17,820 bases of DNA, taken from Cudoniella acicularis (taxonomy: Eukaryota > Ascomycota > Leotiomycetes > Helotiales > Helotiaceae). Below are positions 8,437-16,756 of the stretch, in pieces. The notes below the pieces were generated by a model that worked only from the letters and a program-made list of their open reading frames with translations, was not told where the DNA came from and ran no database searches. Position 1 is the stretch's first letter. The number at the start of each line of letters is the position of its first letter. Location of the stretch: contig JAAMPI010001207.1 in assembly GCA_013054445.1 (NCBI GenBank), positions 1 through 17,820 of the forward strand, written 5' to 3'. Position numbers and translations under genes: made by a program.

Positions 8437-8875
8437 AGGGTGCGAGCCCCTATAATTTAGCGAGTGCTGCCCCAGTGTGTCGCAATCTCATACTTCGTAC
8501 TACAACAAGAATACTTGATGCTAAAAATATTTTCATTGCATGATTAACTATCAGAGTTCTTACTATGTGCGCTACTACACTGTATAATATCTCTTTACCA
8601 GAGTTGCACACTGGACAATTCGGATTGTAGAAGTACCTGTCAGCGAGTACAGCGCCAGCTTATTAGAATTTCTTTTCAATGACAACAAATTCATGGAAAA
8701 GTGTGCCACTACAATCAGGTTGCCTGTTATCAATTCGGTATTCTCGGAAAGTGGGTTTAATGACTGCACAATATTTCATTGTGAATTTTAAGAAATATGC
8801 GGGGAAATAAGATGCTGTGCCATAGGGGACTCGCTAAATTACAGCGACATACACGCTGTATTTTTAGCGAGAAAA
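8437..8875. mobile_element. Small inverted-repeat (MITE-like) element
   Basis: TAATTTAGCGAGT at 8453-8465 is repeated exactly inverted at 8829-8841, and the outward flanks keep partial complementarity (CCCTA against CGCTG). Next to the right copy, 8832-8846 and 8855-8870 form a near-perfect hairpin built from the same CGCTGTAATTTAGCG word, so the right end carries a double copy. TTTAGCGAG-type words are common in termini of fungal Tc1/mariner (Fot1/pogo) elements (established knowledge). The interior (about 8466-8828) has no recognisable transposase, so this is best read as a non-autonomous derivative or relic. Exact ends and a TA duplication could not be fixed. Confidence 0.45.
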
Positions 8876-9434
8876 GAAGATGGACAATAGAGCTAGCCCA
8901 GTGAACCGAGCAATCCAAATCATTTATTTTAAATAACATAACAAAGCTAAACGATTCTCCTTTCCTAGAAAGCTGCGCTGCCTTAAATAACACCCAGAGC
9001 TCTTTTATTCCTTATGTGGAGGAGAGGGGTGTGTTTACATTTCAATATAATTGAGTAGATTTTCAATATTCTGCAAATTCAGCCAAACACCTTCATCCTT
9101 TTGCCCAAACATAAATTTGATATATTCGCTAATGGGAAATTTAATTGTCACCGCTACTTACATGGTTTTACAAAAGTGGGTACTTAAGTAGTGGGTGATT
9201 TAACCCCCTTCATTGGTTGCTTGCACGTGACTAGATCAACAACTTCTGCAGGTCCTTCCGAGTCCAAACAATAATCGCCAAGCACCCCAATACTGGTACA
9301 ACAAAATACTACTTCAATCGCACTTTTCCTACCTCTATCTCCCCCCGTTCAATAAAGATTCTCACCTCACTATCCTAAATCCTGATCACAATAATCAATC
9401 ATACAAACACAACCCCCATTGTCGACCGAAAAAA
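8876..9434. other. Intergenic DNA upstream of the acetyltransferase remnant
   Basis: No protein similarity is seen. From about 9290 the plus strand becomes rich in C, A and pyrimidine tracts (TTTTCCTACCTCTATCTCC; CACAATAATCAATCATACAAACACAA) and leads into the ATG at 9435. This is typical of a fungal promoter and 5' leader, presumably that of the now broken gene. Confidence 0.4.
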
Positions 9435-10307
9435 ATGGAATTCAACCCTCTCAAACCACCACTCATCCGTCTCCCAGCGTCGCATCAAAATATAATTATC
9501 ACACCTCTAAGTCCATTCGATTATACACCCGTAATCAAAATCTACAACGACCCAAGCGTGTACATGAACCTCACGAGGCCCTTCCCATTCACCTTCACTC
9601 ATTAGTTTGACAAGTCATCAACCTCGCTGTGAAACTTCAAAAAAAGGTCTTGCTCAACTAAAAACAGCTATTTCTGCTGCGAATGAGAATTTGGGAGAAA
9701 GAAAGTGGGTCGGAGAATTGCTGTTTGAGGCAATCAGAGAAGAGGGCCCGGGAATGGGAGAAGGGAAGTTTATTGGGCTTGTTGCTTTTCGGAGGGAGTT
9801 TTTGATGATTTTGGATGAGGAGGAAAGGGTGAAGGTTAAGGGGACGAATGATGCGCTGGAGGCGGGTGGTGCGGGGATTCAGTGGGAGATTGGTTGTGAG
9901 TTCTGAGATCTCTATTTTAGTATTTTGCGCGTTTTTTTACCTACATTTCCCGTATTATTTGTTCTTGCTTTCATGAACCATCTATATTGAAAAAAGAAGA
10001 AAAATTTTATGTTCTCACGATATGAATAGTTCACCCCTCACCAACGTGCAGGGGTCGTGATATCATACCCGCAGCCGTGCGTCCGCTCATTAACGTCTTC
10101 CTGGTTCCACATATGAATGTTCATATCATGACAGCAGCCCTTTTCGAAGAGAACATCGCAAGCAGAAAGGTCCTAGAGAAGTGTGGCTTTTTGTTTGAAG
10201 AACTGGTCGCGGATGCGATCGAATTGCCTGAAAGTAAGACTGGTGTGGAGGAGAAGAACGTTGGGATTGGAAGGATGAGATGGGACAGAAACGCAGCTAT
10301 TGTGTGA
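9435..10307 (+). pseudogene. GNAT-family N-acetyltransferase pseudogene
   Basis: GNAT enzymes transfer acetyl from acetyl-CoA to amines. The ATG at 9435 starts a segment with I-I-I-T-P-L-S-P-F-D-Y and I-Y-N-D-P-S-V-Y-M-N-L, typical of the RimJ/RimL-like fungal GNATs, ending at a TAG (9603-9605). Homology continues in another frame from about 9655 (G-L-A-Q-L-K, R-K-W-V-G-E-L-L-F-E-A-I, F-I-G-L-V-A-F-R, then W-E-I-G). A possible intron, GTGAGT at 9896 to CAG at 10051, follows, but the splice is out of phase. The expected strand around the acetyl-CoA loop (Y..P-x-Y-x-G) is missing or scrambled. The last part is well kept: G-R-D-I-I-P-A-A-V, V-H-I-M-T-A-A-L-F-E-E-N-I-A-S-R-K-V-L-E-K-C-G-F in pieces, and a natural-looking TGA at 10305-10307. 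A dead gene with at least a stop and two frame breaks. Confidence 0.8.
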
Positions 10308-10397
10308 TGTTTGTCAGATGGTTGGCTGGGACCGCCGGGCGGGCTGCAAACAAAAGCTCAAATTGGGCGGGGGTGTCGGTGGTGTTAATGGGGAGGT

Positions 10398-10464
10398 GAT
10401 GGTAATTTTGACGAGGAGTCGACTGGGGTTTTGACGGGGAGCGATGACAGTTTTGAACGACAGG
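10398..10464. repeat. Three degenerate 22-23 bp tandem units
   Basis: Units at 10398-10420, 10421-10442 and 10443-10464 share the core GA(T/C)..G..TTTTGA(C)G and a G-rich end. They lie just beyond the acetyltransferase stop and explain the local TTTTGACG periodicity. Confidence 0.5.
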
Positions 10465-11454
10465 GGATACTGGAGTCAGGAGGGCCACCCTATGCATAAG
10501 TTAAGCGGTTGGCCATCATTCTCGCAGGTCTCCTTATTAACCGGGCGGTAATGCTTTCACTCGCAAGGCGCTTATTTAGCACTCGAGTCTTGACCATTTT
10601 ACTGGCGTCTCATCAATAAGGATTTTGTAGTTCGTATATTAAGTAAGAAGCTTTGTTTAGCAATTTTTATAGATATACTGAGAAAACTATTTCTCTAGCT
10701 CTTCTCATAAGTAAACAAATAATCACCGTTAGATTATTCGTAGAGGCTCGCCTTTATGATCTTGCATCTAGTATAACTTCTCTAATAATATTTCAATTGA
10801 TATACTTCGAACTGAGAAGTATATATTAACGTATTTCGATATATAGATAATGAATATAATGTGTAAACGTGGAATAACAGTAACTTACCCCAGAAGATGA
10901 TGCAAGGCTTTGTGTAACATGCAGGTTCTAGGCATCCGAGACGAGGCAAACGAGGCAATTTATTACGCCGCCGCAATAATCTGTCAGCTATGACCACTTT
11001 CAAAGATGTGAGGGTCAACCAGTCCCGGCTAAATGAAAACGAAAACAACATTCCCAATGGGGAAATTGCGAGGATCATACACTCCGACTTGAATATTGGG
11101 CAATACTACTGGCTTATAGATATGTACGGCCTATTGATGAATAAAGGTATCCATCAAATCAGAAGGTGCATTTATATTTTAACATTCTCTTTATCTCAAA
11201 CGACTACACCTCCTAAATATTATTGGTTTGTTCGGCCGCAGGATCCCAAACAGGGTTGAGCTGAAGGCCGAGTATTCGGTTCCGGACTCCGATCGTAATT
11301 CCATAAGCAAGCCCTCCTTCCGATTGATGGACCAAAAACGTGGAAGAAACCTAGTTGCAGTAGGGACAAAAGGTGAAATCCAATCACAGTTTCCAAATCC
11401 TTCGGGGGACCAACTTCGGATGCTCTAAGCTCCTGCAAGTCAAAAAATGTAGAC
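10465..11454. other. AT-rich non-coding stretch, no recognised gene
   Basis: 10620-10900 is markedly AT-rich with many TA steps. A small hairpin ATACTTC..GAAGTAT lies at 10802-10823. The open frames at 10782-11078 (minus) and 10990-11259 (plus) overlap each other antisense and show no family motif, so I treat both as chance. Confidence 0.45.
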
Positions 11455-11466
11455 TTGTATCTTATA

Positions 11467-11498
11467 TTGCATTTTTGTTTGTTTTTGTTTGTTTTTCA
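11467..11498. repeat. T-rich TTTTTGTTTG tandem tract
   Basis: Two and a half copies of TTTTTGTTTG form a low-complexity T/G tract. It underlies the Phe/Leu/Val-rich start of the frame at 11455. Confidence 0.75.
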
Positions 11499-12599
11499 CC
11501 CCACGCCAACCTTGTTCCCCGCCCCTTTTTGGCCTACATTATGTAATTTGCCTCCCTGGAAGTGCGAGCAAGAGACAGCTTTTGTCTTTCGCCAACCATT
11601 CGACTCCCAGACACCTTTCTTTTTATTCCAGAGAGAAAGAGCTCATGCCTCACTATATAATCATTGAGCGCCCTCTAATAATACTAATCGAACTCTTTCG
11701 TTCCCCTTGATTTCTCCCAACGAGTCCGCGACCAGGGGCTGAATCAGCTCGGAATTTGACCGAAACCGTCCCAACGTACCTCTCCTCAGCATGCCATCTA
11801 GGAATGGAACACCGTAGGTCGTCCCCTTCCCCTTTTACTTTTCTTACTCCTTACCTTCTCCCATTCCCAATGCAAATTTGGAAGTAGACTAACCCCATAT
11901 CCAACAGCAAATCCGACCGAAGCGACTCCAAGAAGAGCCCCAGCTCTCGCCGCTCTGGCTCTTCCAAAGAACACAATCACACCCATTCCAGGACAAAAAG
12001 AAGAGCTTCGACTACCTCACGAGTCTTGACACCCAGTGACCCATCAACCGGCCATAGAGCGCAAATCAACGGGAACTCTTATCAGGGGTTCAACGCAGAC
12101 ATATCCAACAACCTAACATGCGCGAATAGCGATCTCCTCGAAATCGCAGCTTGGATACATCCTCATCAACTAATCACTCACGACTCTCAATCCCGAAATC
12201 TGCACGACGCAAACGCGCAAATACTTCTTTGCCCGAGACACGGCTCTTTGCTAGAGACCTCTGGTGATTCTGCTAGGGGAGATGGAAATGAAATGGCACC
12301 TGTTGAGCGTTGGCTTCATGAAGGCGTAGTACATGGTGGTGTGTCAGGGGTTCTTATAGGTGTTGGAAGGTATATTGCTTGTAGTTGTAATTGTGTTATT
12401 ACACTGGAAGGTGTGGCTGCGAGTTGAATAGAGGAGTGCTCTAAATGGACAAACCCATTATGCATTCCGTGTTTAACAAACTGCAGCCTCTCAGTATAAG
12501 ATAAAGGAAAGTTTCATTATTGTTGAATCCTCAAAAATATATCGTGAAGAATTACGCTTACTATCTCTAGATTAGGTCCTCATTTCTACCACGAGCCTT
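11499..12599. other. About 1.1 kb without a recognised gene; weak minus-strand coding hints
   Basis: A minus-strand frame (11986-11798) encodes an Ala/Gly-rich, membrane-like segment (G-A-L-L-G-V-A-S-V-G-F-A-V-G-Y-G-V-S-L-L) followed by H-W-E-W-E-K. A GTAAGG donor-like site occurs near 11857, with a TCCTAG acceptor-like site near 11801 and a further 40-odd open codons beyond. This could be a decayed membrane-protein gene, but no family is recognised and no start is assured. The plus frame 12026-12427 starts with TTG, lacks motifs and is probably a chance frame. Near 12440-12600 I see nothing. Confidence 0.3.
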
Positions 12600-13250
12600 T
12601 CAAAACTGCACCCCCGTACAAAGACTCCCATCCACCACCCAATTATCCCCACTCACAAACCCCGCCCTCTCACTCCCCAAGAAAACAACCACATCCGCTA
12701 GTTGCGCGGTATAGTGAATTAAGGCAGCTTTGAAGGTGCTGTAGGGGGAGGGAGCGGTGAAATCGATGTCCCGTCCGGAAACGGAGGAGATGGTTATGAT
12801 GCTTCCTTTGGATTGGAGGAGGTAGGGGAGGGATGGGGCGATTAGGGTGTATATGCCTAGCATGTCCGTTTGGAAGGCGGTATTCCATGAGGAGGGGTGG
12901 TTGGTTACGGAGATTCTGGAGACGTTTGAGGCTACAATGTCGATCTTTCCCTCCGTTTGAGATATTTTGGAGATCCAATCCTCGAGTTCAGATGCACTGG
13001 TTATGTCGACTTTTGAGCCTGCTGATTTGCCGGGAATTGGTGTTGTTATTGAGGAAGTTGTTGGCTGCGCTGAGAATATTCTCCTCGGTGCGGGAACAGA
13101 AATGGACATTGGCTCCTTCCGCAAGACTGGAAGGTATTTAGCTTAAGACCTTATTTAAAAGGAATATTGAGGCTCTTACAAGCCTTCCAAAATTGCTCGT
13201 CCGATGCCTTTAGTGCCTCCTGAACAAAATGTTACCACCGGAGATATTCT
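12600..13250 (-). pseudogene. Short-chain dehydrogenase/reductase (SDR) pseudogene with internal deletion
   Basis: SDRs are NAD(P)H-dependent oxidoreductases with a Rossmann fold. On the minus strand the cofactor motif G-G-T-K-G-I-G-R-A-I lies at about 13222-13190. A good intron (GTAAGA at 13179 to CCAG at 13127, 53 nt, phase kept) joins it to L-A-E-G-A-N-V-H-F-C-S-R-T-E-E-N. A frameshift follows between about 13070 and 13030. The frame 13124-12600 continues G-S-K-V-D-I-T-S-A-S-E-L-E, then D-I-V-A-S-N-V-S (the NAG position), and I-T-I-S-S-V-S-G with the catalytic Ser. Y-S-T-F-K is the YxxxK motif (Tyr codon 12743-12741, Lys 12731-12729). Right after A-Q-L-A, at about 12697, the protein jumps to D-V-V-V-F-L-G-S-E-R-A, omitting the usual P-G substrate-loop region of roughly 50 residues. 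The C-terminus (V-V-D-G, stop 12602-12600) is normal. No clear start codon was found upstream of 13240. Confidence 0.88.
13127..13179 (-). other. SDR intron (53 nt)
   Basis: On the minus strand a GTAAGA donor and TTCCAG acceptor split a Phe codon. Splicing joins G-R-A-I-L-E-G to F-L-A-E-G-A-N-V in frame, as expected for an SDR. Confidence 0.75.
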
Positions 13251-13558
13251 GCACCTAAACAGCCTTAGGATTTGTTAAAATAATTTATAACGAAGTAATC
13301 GGATCTTCGGACTCACTTATCTCTTATCACCATGGGTGTAATGGGAGGTGACATTTTCATTTGCCACACATAACACACTGAAATTGCTTGCTGCTTTCAG
13401 CAGATGTATTGGAATTTAAAGTCCTAAAAGATTCCATGATGATTTAAAACATTCAAATTATAAATTTATAATTACTCTCTTCCCAAATCCAAGAAATCCC
13501 AACATCACCAATACTACCACCACATCCCATCTTCATCTTCCCAACAACACACACCTAT

Positions 13559-14573
13559 CTATCTAACCCGAGGATTAATCGGCACACTCTTCACATCCCT
13601 CCTCTTCCCCCCCCCTTCACACCCAACACCAACAAATCCTCTATAGCATCCACAAACTTATCATCCCAGCGCCCCTTATTCCCCACCAACTTGCCAAACT
13701 CCTTCCCCACCTTATTATGTTTCGCCAACAACACATCAGATTGAAACGGATACGTATTCGGCGGCGGCTTTGTCGTCTCGGAAAAATACTTTGCGTCCCA
13801 TGTCCCACGCGTGCTACTCCTGCCCCCCTCTAACTGGAATCCCTGCTGCTGATAACCTGACAGCCTTTGAGACCGAGCTGAACCCCTAGCAAAGCTGCCA
13901 GATCTTGGGGCATCAAATCTCTTATCTTTAAACAGCTGGTAAATCGTCTCAGTGTCCTGGAACGGAGAAGGCAACATGCCAGCCGGTGCTGGAACAGGAA
14001 TCTTTTCTCCCCAATATATGTTTCTATGCGTGGCCCCCCGGGACAGGAAACGATGGTGACAGAGGCAGCGACTGCGATTAGGTCAGCCATCGTTATAGTG
14101 GGGTATTTGGTTTTGAGGGCAGAGAGTTTGTCGGTGATGGGTTGGAGGCCGTTGTTTTCTTGTGGGCGGAGAGTGATTTCGTTGGCGAGGATGAGGAGTC
14201 GCCACAGCCGCCTGTGTTGCCTTGGGATTTGGACCAGGCTCCGCAGTCGTGGAAGGCGGCTTGTTTTTCTGTTAGTTATTTTCTTTCCCAGGATGTTGAA
14301 AAAAGGGATATTTACTCTGACGGCTCCACGAGCGGCGTCAGTGCCTTGCTTGGTGGATTTGTCGACGAACATATCCGAGAGGTCGGCTATGACCGATTTC
14401 CAAATCACGGGACAATCATCGCGTGTTCTAGGGTACAAGTCGAGGAATGCCCTTTTGACATCTGAGACGGCGGGATTACTTCATAAGAATAGTAACTCGC
14501 TGAATTCTGCGAAAGTGAGGCCGTTGACGACATTTATGGCTGTGGTGGCCAAGAAGAGAGTTGAGAAGTGCAT
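13559..14573 (-). pseudogene. Secreted class II-like haem peroxidase pseudogene
   Basis: Plant/fungal-type haem peroxidases (PF00141) oxidise phenolics with H2O2. The minus-strand ATG at 14573 gives a signal peptide (M-H-F-S-T-L-F-L-A-T-T-A, about 18 residues). A TGA interrupts at 14483-14481, before N-P-A-V-S-D-V-K-R-A-F and T-D-A-A-R-G-A-V-R. An intron-like 14315-14260 (GTAAAT..CAAG) precedes A-A-F-H-D-C-G-A-W-S, with the distal His codon at 14251-14249, then N-T-G-G-C. A base is missing near 14195, where the calcium-site D-G-S is lost. M-A-D-L-I-A-V-A-A-S-V and S-C-P-G-G-P-R-I follow, then a frameshift after Y-I-G-E-K. P-A-P-A-G-M-L-P-S-P-F comes next, with frame changes around D-L-A-A-L-L-G near 13900. 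The proximal haem-ligand His (expected G-A-H-S-V-S) is destroyed there. S-E-T-T-K-P-P-P-N-T-Y-P-F-Q-S-D-V and the K-V-G-K-E-F-G region are intact. A poly-G slip at 13608-13616 shifts the last residues, and the natural stop is at 13561-13559. Confidence 0.9.
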
Positions 14574-14776
14574 TATGGTTACTCGAAGTTTATTAGGAGA
14601 GCAAGAAGGAAACTCTTAGAAAGGGGGGAAAGAGGGAAGAGAAGACTGTTCGAGCTGTCTAAATAAAGCACTTCAGAATCTGGGAAAAGTAGCAATCTTA
14701 TAGCCCTCCTTCCCACCTCTCAAAACTCATCTCTGGGTTGCCAACCCATCTCAACCCTCGTATTCCAAAAAGCATG
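14574..14776 (-). other. Former promoter region of the peroxidase
   Basis: About 200 bases between the peroxidase ATG and the transposon. On the minus strand it is pyrimidine-rich (TTTCCCCCCTTTCTAAGAG; CTCTTCTCTTCCCTC), as in fungal leaders. The transposon inserted just upstream would have separated the gene from more distal control sequences. Confidence 0.35.
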
Positions 14777-14778
14777 TA

Positions 14779-14818
14779 AGAGTAGTGCCTATTACTCCCC
14801 GCCCACCTAAGCGAGAAC
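14779..14818 (+). repeat. Left terminal inverted repeat of the Tc1/mariner element
   Basis: Starts immediately after the TA at 14777-14778 and ends in CCTAAGCGAGAAC, matched exactly by the right terminus in inverted orientation. Confidence 0.9.
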
Positions 14819-14901
14819 GCGTCGCGTCCCTAATGTTAAGACCTACTTTTATAAATTTATTAATTAATCAACCACGCTACCTAATTACCATACAATCGAA
14901 G

Positions 14902-16002
14902 ATGGACGACATAATATTACCAAGTCCTTGTATCCCGAAAGAAAACGAAGAATAGCCTACCCCTGCGCGTGTAATTATGCGCGGAATGAGCAGGCTAGGC
15001 TATTCGCAGCCCGACATCGTTCTCAAGACCGGTGCCTCACGACGTACGATTAGAGATATCCTACACCAAGAATACTGCCGGAGAGGTCGAAAAGGAAAGG
15101 TTTATAAGTTGTATTTAATATCTATACGCGAAATCCGTCGCTGTATCCGCTATATCGCAAAAGACTGGTTGACGCACAGGCTATCATTTTCACAGGTCAA
15201 AGCCTAGCTAGGAGTCTGGGCCTCTGTTCGAACCATCCGTCGAGAACTTCGCCGCGCAGGCTACCGCCGCTGTATTGCGTGCCCCCGACCTTATATATCA
15301 CGCCTACAAGCCAAGAAGCGATTAGCTTTTGCGATGGATCACAGGTGGTGGGTGACATCGGGCTATGCAGCCCACAGCGATGACGGCAGGCGCGGGGGAG
15401 ACTGGCGGAAGGTCATTTGGTCGGACGAAGCTACGTTCGAGGTTAGGAAGAGTGGAATGGTCTGGGTTACTTGGCGGGTAGACGAAAAGCGCTGTGCGAA
15501 CTGTATAAGATCCGTTTATAGGTCCGGGAGGTTCTCGGTGATGATTTTGGGGGGCTATTGGCTGGGATTATAAGTCAGAATTAGTGCTCTTGGAAAAGCT
15601 CCCTGAGCGGAAAGGTATTTGCTCGAAGGCCTACCTCGAATAAGTTCTCGAACCTGTCATTTTCCCATTGTTTGAGGAAATCGGGCTAGAGTATATCTTT
15701 ATAGAAGATGGGTCTAAGGTGCATCTAGGGAAGGCCCGGCTGCCCGCTTATCACACGGCATCCGTGGCTTTTCCTGGCCACCTTCTTCGCCAGATTTGAA
15801 CCCAATTGAGAAGGTATGGCGTTGGATGAAAGAAGAGCTGAAGAAATTGCCGTATGTGCTAAAAAATCGGGAGGATATATGTAGGGTGTTACAAAAGCTT
15901 TGGGATCAGGTCGATCCACGTGACTTCCGGCACTATACCGAGCAATTAACGTGTAAAATCGAGGATGTGATTCAAGTACGTGGATTAACTACTATTAATT
16001 GA
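14902..16002 (+). pseudogene. Tc1/mariner-type DDE transposase, broken
   Basis: Transposase would cut and join at the element's inverted ends. From the ATG at 14902 the protein reads to a TAG at 14953-14955, continues in frame with a helix-turn-helix region (R-L-G-Y-S-Q-P-D-I-V..T-G-A-S-R-R-T-I-R-D-I) and meets a second TAG at 15205-15207. In the same frame follow S-V-R-T-I-R-R-E-L-R-R and the first catalytic Asp in V-I-W-S-D-E-A-T-F-E (codon 15424-15426). A frameshift near 15566 leads to K-S-E-L-V-L-L-E-K-L-P, a TAA at 15641-15643, and the second Asp in I-E-D-G-S-K-V-H (15707-15709). A return frameshift near 15750 gives W-P-P-S-S-P-D-L-N-P-I-E with the third Asp (15793-15795) and an intact tail to 16002. 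Thus a DDD-type catalytic set is recognisable but spread over two frames. All three nonsense codons could come from CAG or CAA by C-to-T. Confidence 0.92.
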
Positions 16003-16081
16003 TTCATATTTTCAATTTAAAGTTAAAAGAACTTAATTCTAAATTATCGTGATTTTTAGAAGTAAGGAGGTCTGATTTAAT

Positions 16082-16120
16082 GTTCTCGCTTAGGTAAGCG
16101 GGAGTAACGGCCACTACTCT
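16082..16120 (-). repeat. Right terminal inverted repeat of the Tc1/mariner element
   Basis: Reverse complement of the left terminus with a one-base length difference and a few substitutions. It is followed by TA at 16121-16122. Confidence 0.9.
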
Positions 16121-16122
16121 TA

Positions 16123-16461
16123 CAAACTTCCGTAAATTTCCCAAGACTTTCCTGCCCAAAGCACAAAAGACCTACATTCCAAGACATCTCGCCCCGGACT
16201 TGACAATACACTATAGTCTTGCACAAAAGCTTGTCTCTTATTTATGGTGGTATCACTGCTCAAGCACACAAAGCATCAAGTATAGATTTGCACAATTTTC
16301 CATTTTGAGCGAGCTCCGCAATATATTAGCATGAGATGTTGCAAGCTTTTAGCCGAAATGCAACTCTATTTCTAAGCTTATTTTCTTAGTTTCTTACCGT
16401 GCATGCATCTTTATCCCAATTTTTGCGAATAACAAGGACATTCTTGGTAATAGTAGATGCT
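16123..16461. other. Non-coding stretch right of the transposon
   Basis: I see no recognised protein segment, structured repeat or RNA gene. It is the continuation of the sequence left of 14777, displaced by the transposon. On the minus strand 16395-16460 has a coding-like patch (K-N-V-L-V-I-R-K-N-W-D-K-D-A) that may belong with the exon remnant listed next. Confidence 0.35.
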
Positions 16462-16590
16462 TACCGAGTCCCAGCTTTCCGTCTTGGCGGTGGTGGCAAA
16501 TACTTCAAGAATACCAGAACCCAGCAGAGGGTTCTGCACAAATTCAAGGTCAAAGCCTTCGGCATCCAATAAGAATCTGCTTATTCATAT
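16462..16590 (-). pseudogene. Possible exon remnant of an unidentified gene
   Basis: On the minus strand the segment reads R-F-L-L-D-A-E-G-F-D-L-E-F-V-Q, then N-P-L-L-G-S-G-I-L-E-V-F-A-T-T-A and K-T-E-S-W-D-S, and is followed at once by a GTAAGC donor-like site (about 16461). An acceptor-like AGCAG precedes it near 16582. A second patch past the possible intron (K-N-V-L-V-I-R-K-N-W-D-K-D-A) reads in another frame. The composition looks like a folded protein rather than chance DNA. I do not recognise the family, and the plus-strand frame 16457-16756 is probably its shadow. Confidence 0.3.
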
Positions 16591-16756
16591 ACTAAAGAAT
16601 TTAAAGTATAGAAGTCAAAGTGGCGGTTTGAGAAATAATGAGGGGGATCAACATGGGAATTCCCCGATTGCAAAATATGGTTCCCCGTTGTTGACACTTG
16701 GCAGCAGTGAACGGGTCCGGGCCAAGAGACAAGCTCCGGACTTGGCTTGCTCATAA

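Larger units (their letters stand above)
14779..16120 (+). mobile_element. Tc1/mariner DNA transposon, full-length but inactive
   Basis: The element is 1342 bp and is bounded by inverted termini: 14779-14818 (AGAGTAGTGCCTATTACTCC onward, ending CCTAAGCGAGAAC) and 16120-16082 read on the minus strand (AGAGTAGTGGCCGTTACTCC onward, same end). The two differ at a few positions and one indel over about 40 bp. Both sides are flanked by TA (14777-14778 and 16121-16122), the target duplication diagnostic of Tc1/mariner. The wider flanks TGTA|..|TACA show that insertion was into a palindromic TGTACA. It contains one transposase gene, now broken. Insertion lies about 200 bases upstream of the peroxidase start. 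Confidence 0.93.

Noticed and set aside
11798..11986. Small Mic10-like mitochondrial membrane protein
   Set aside because: The Gly/Ala-rich segment is suggestive, but the order of Gly motifs and flanking residues does not fit, and no reliable start or second exon was found.
12026..12427. 133-codon plus-strand ORF
   Set aside because: It lacks an ATG at the frame start, has no recognised motif and sits in composition like its non-coding flanks. Kept only as part of an unassigned stretch.
12833..13141. 102-codon plus-strand ORF with Cys/Arg-rich content
   Set aside because: Antisense shadow of the SDR pseudogene.
14026..14619. 197-codon plus-strand ORF
   Set aside because: It is antisense to the peroxidase pseudogene, whose motifs (F-H-D-C, M-A-D-L-I-A-V-A-A-S, C-P-G-G-P) are clear on the minus strand. 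It has no similarity of its own that I can see.
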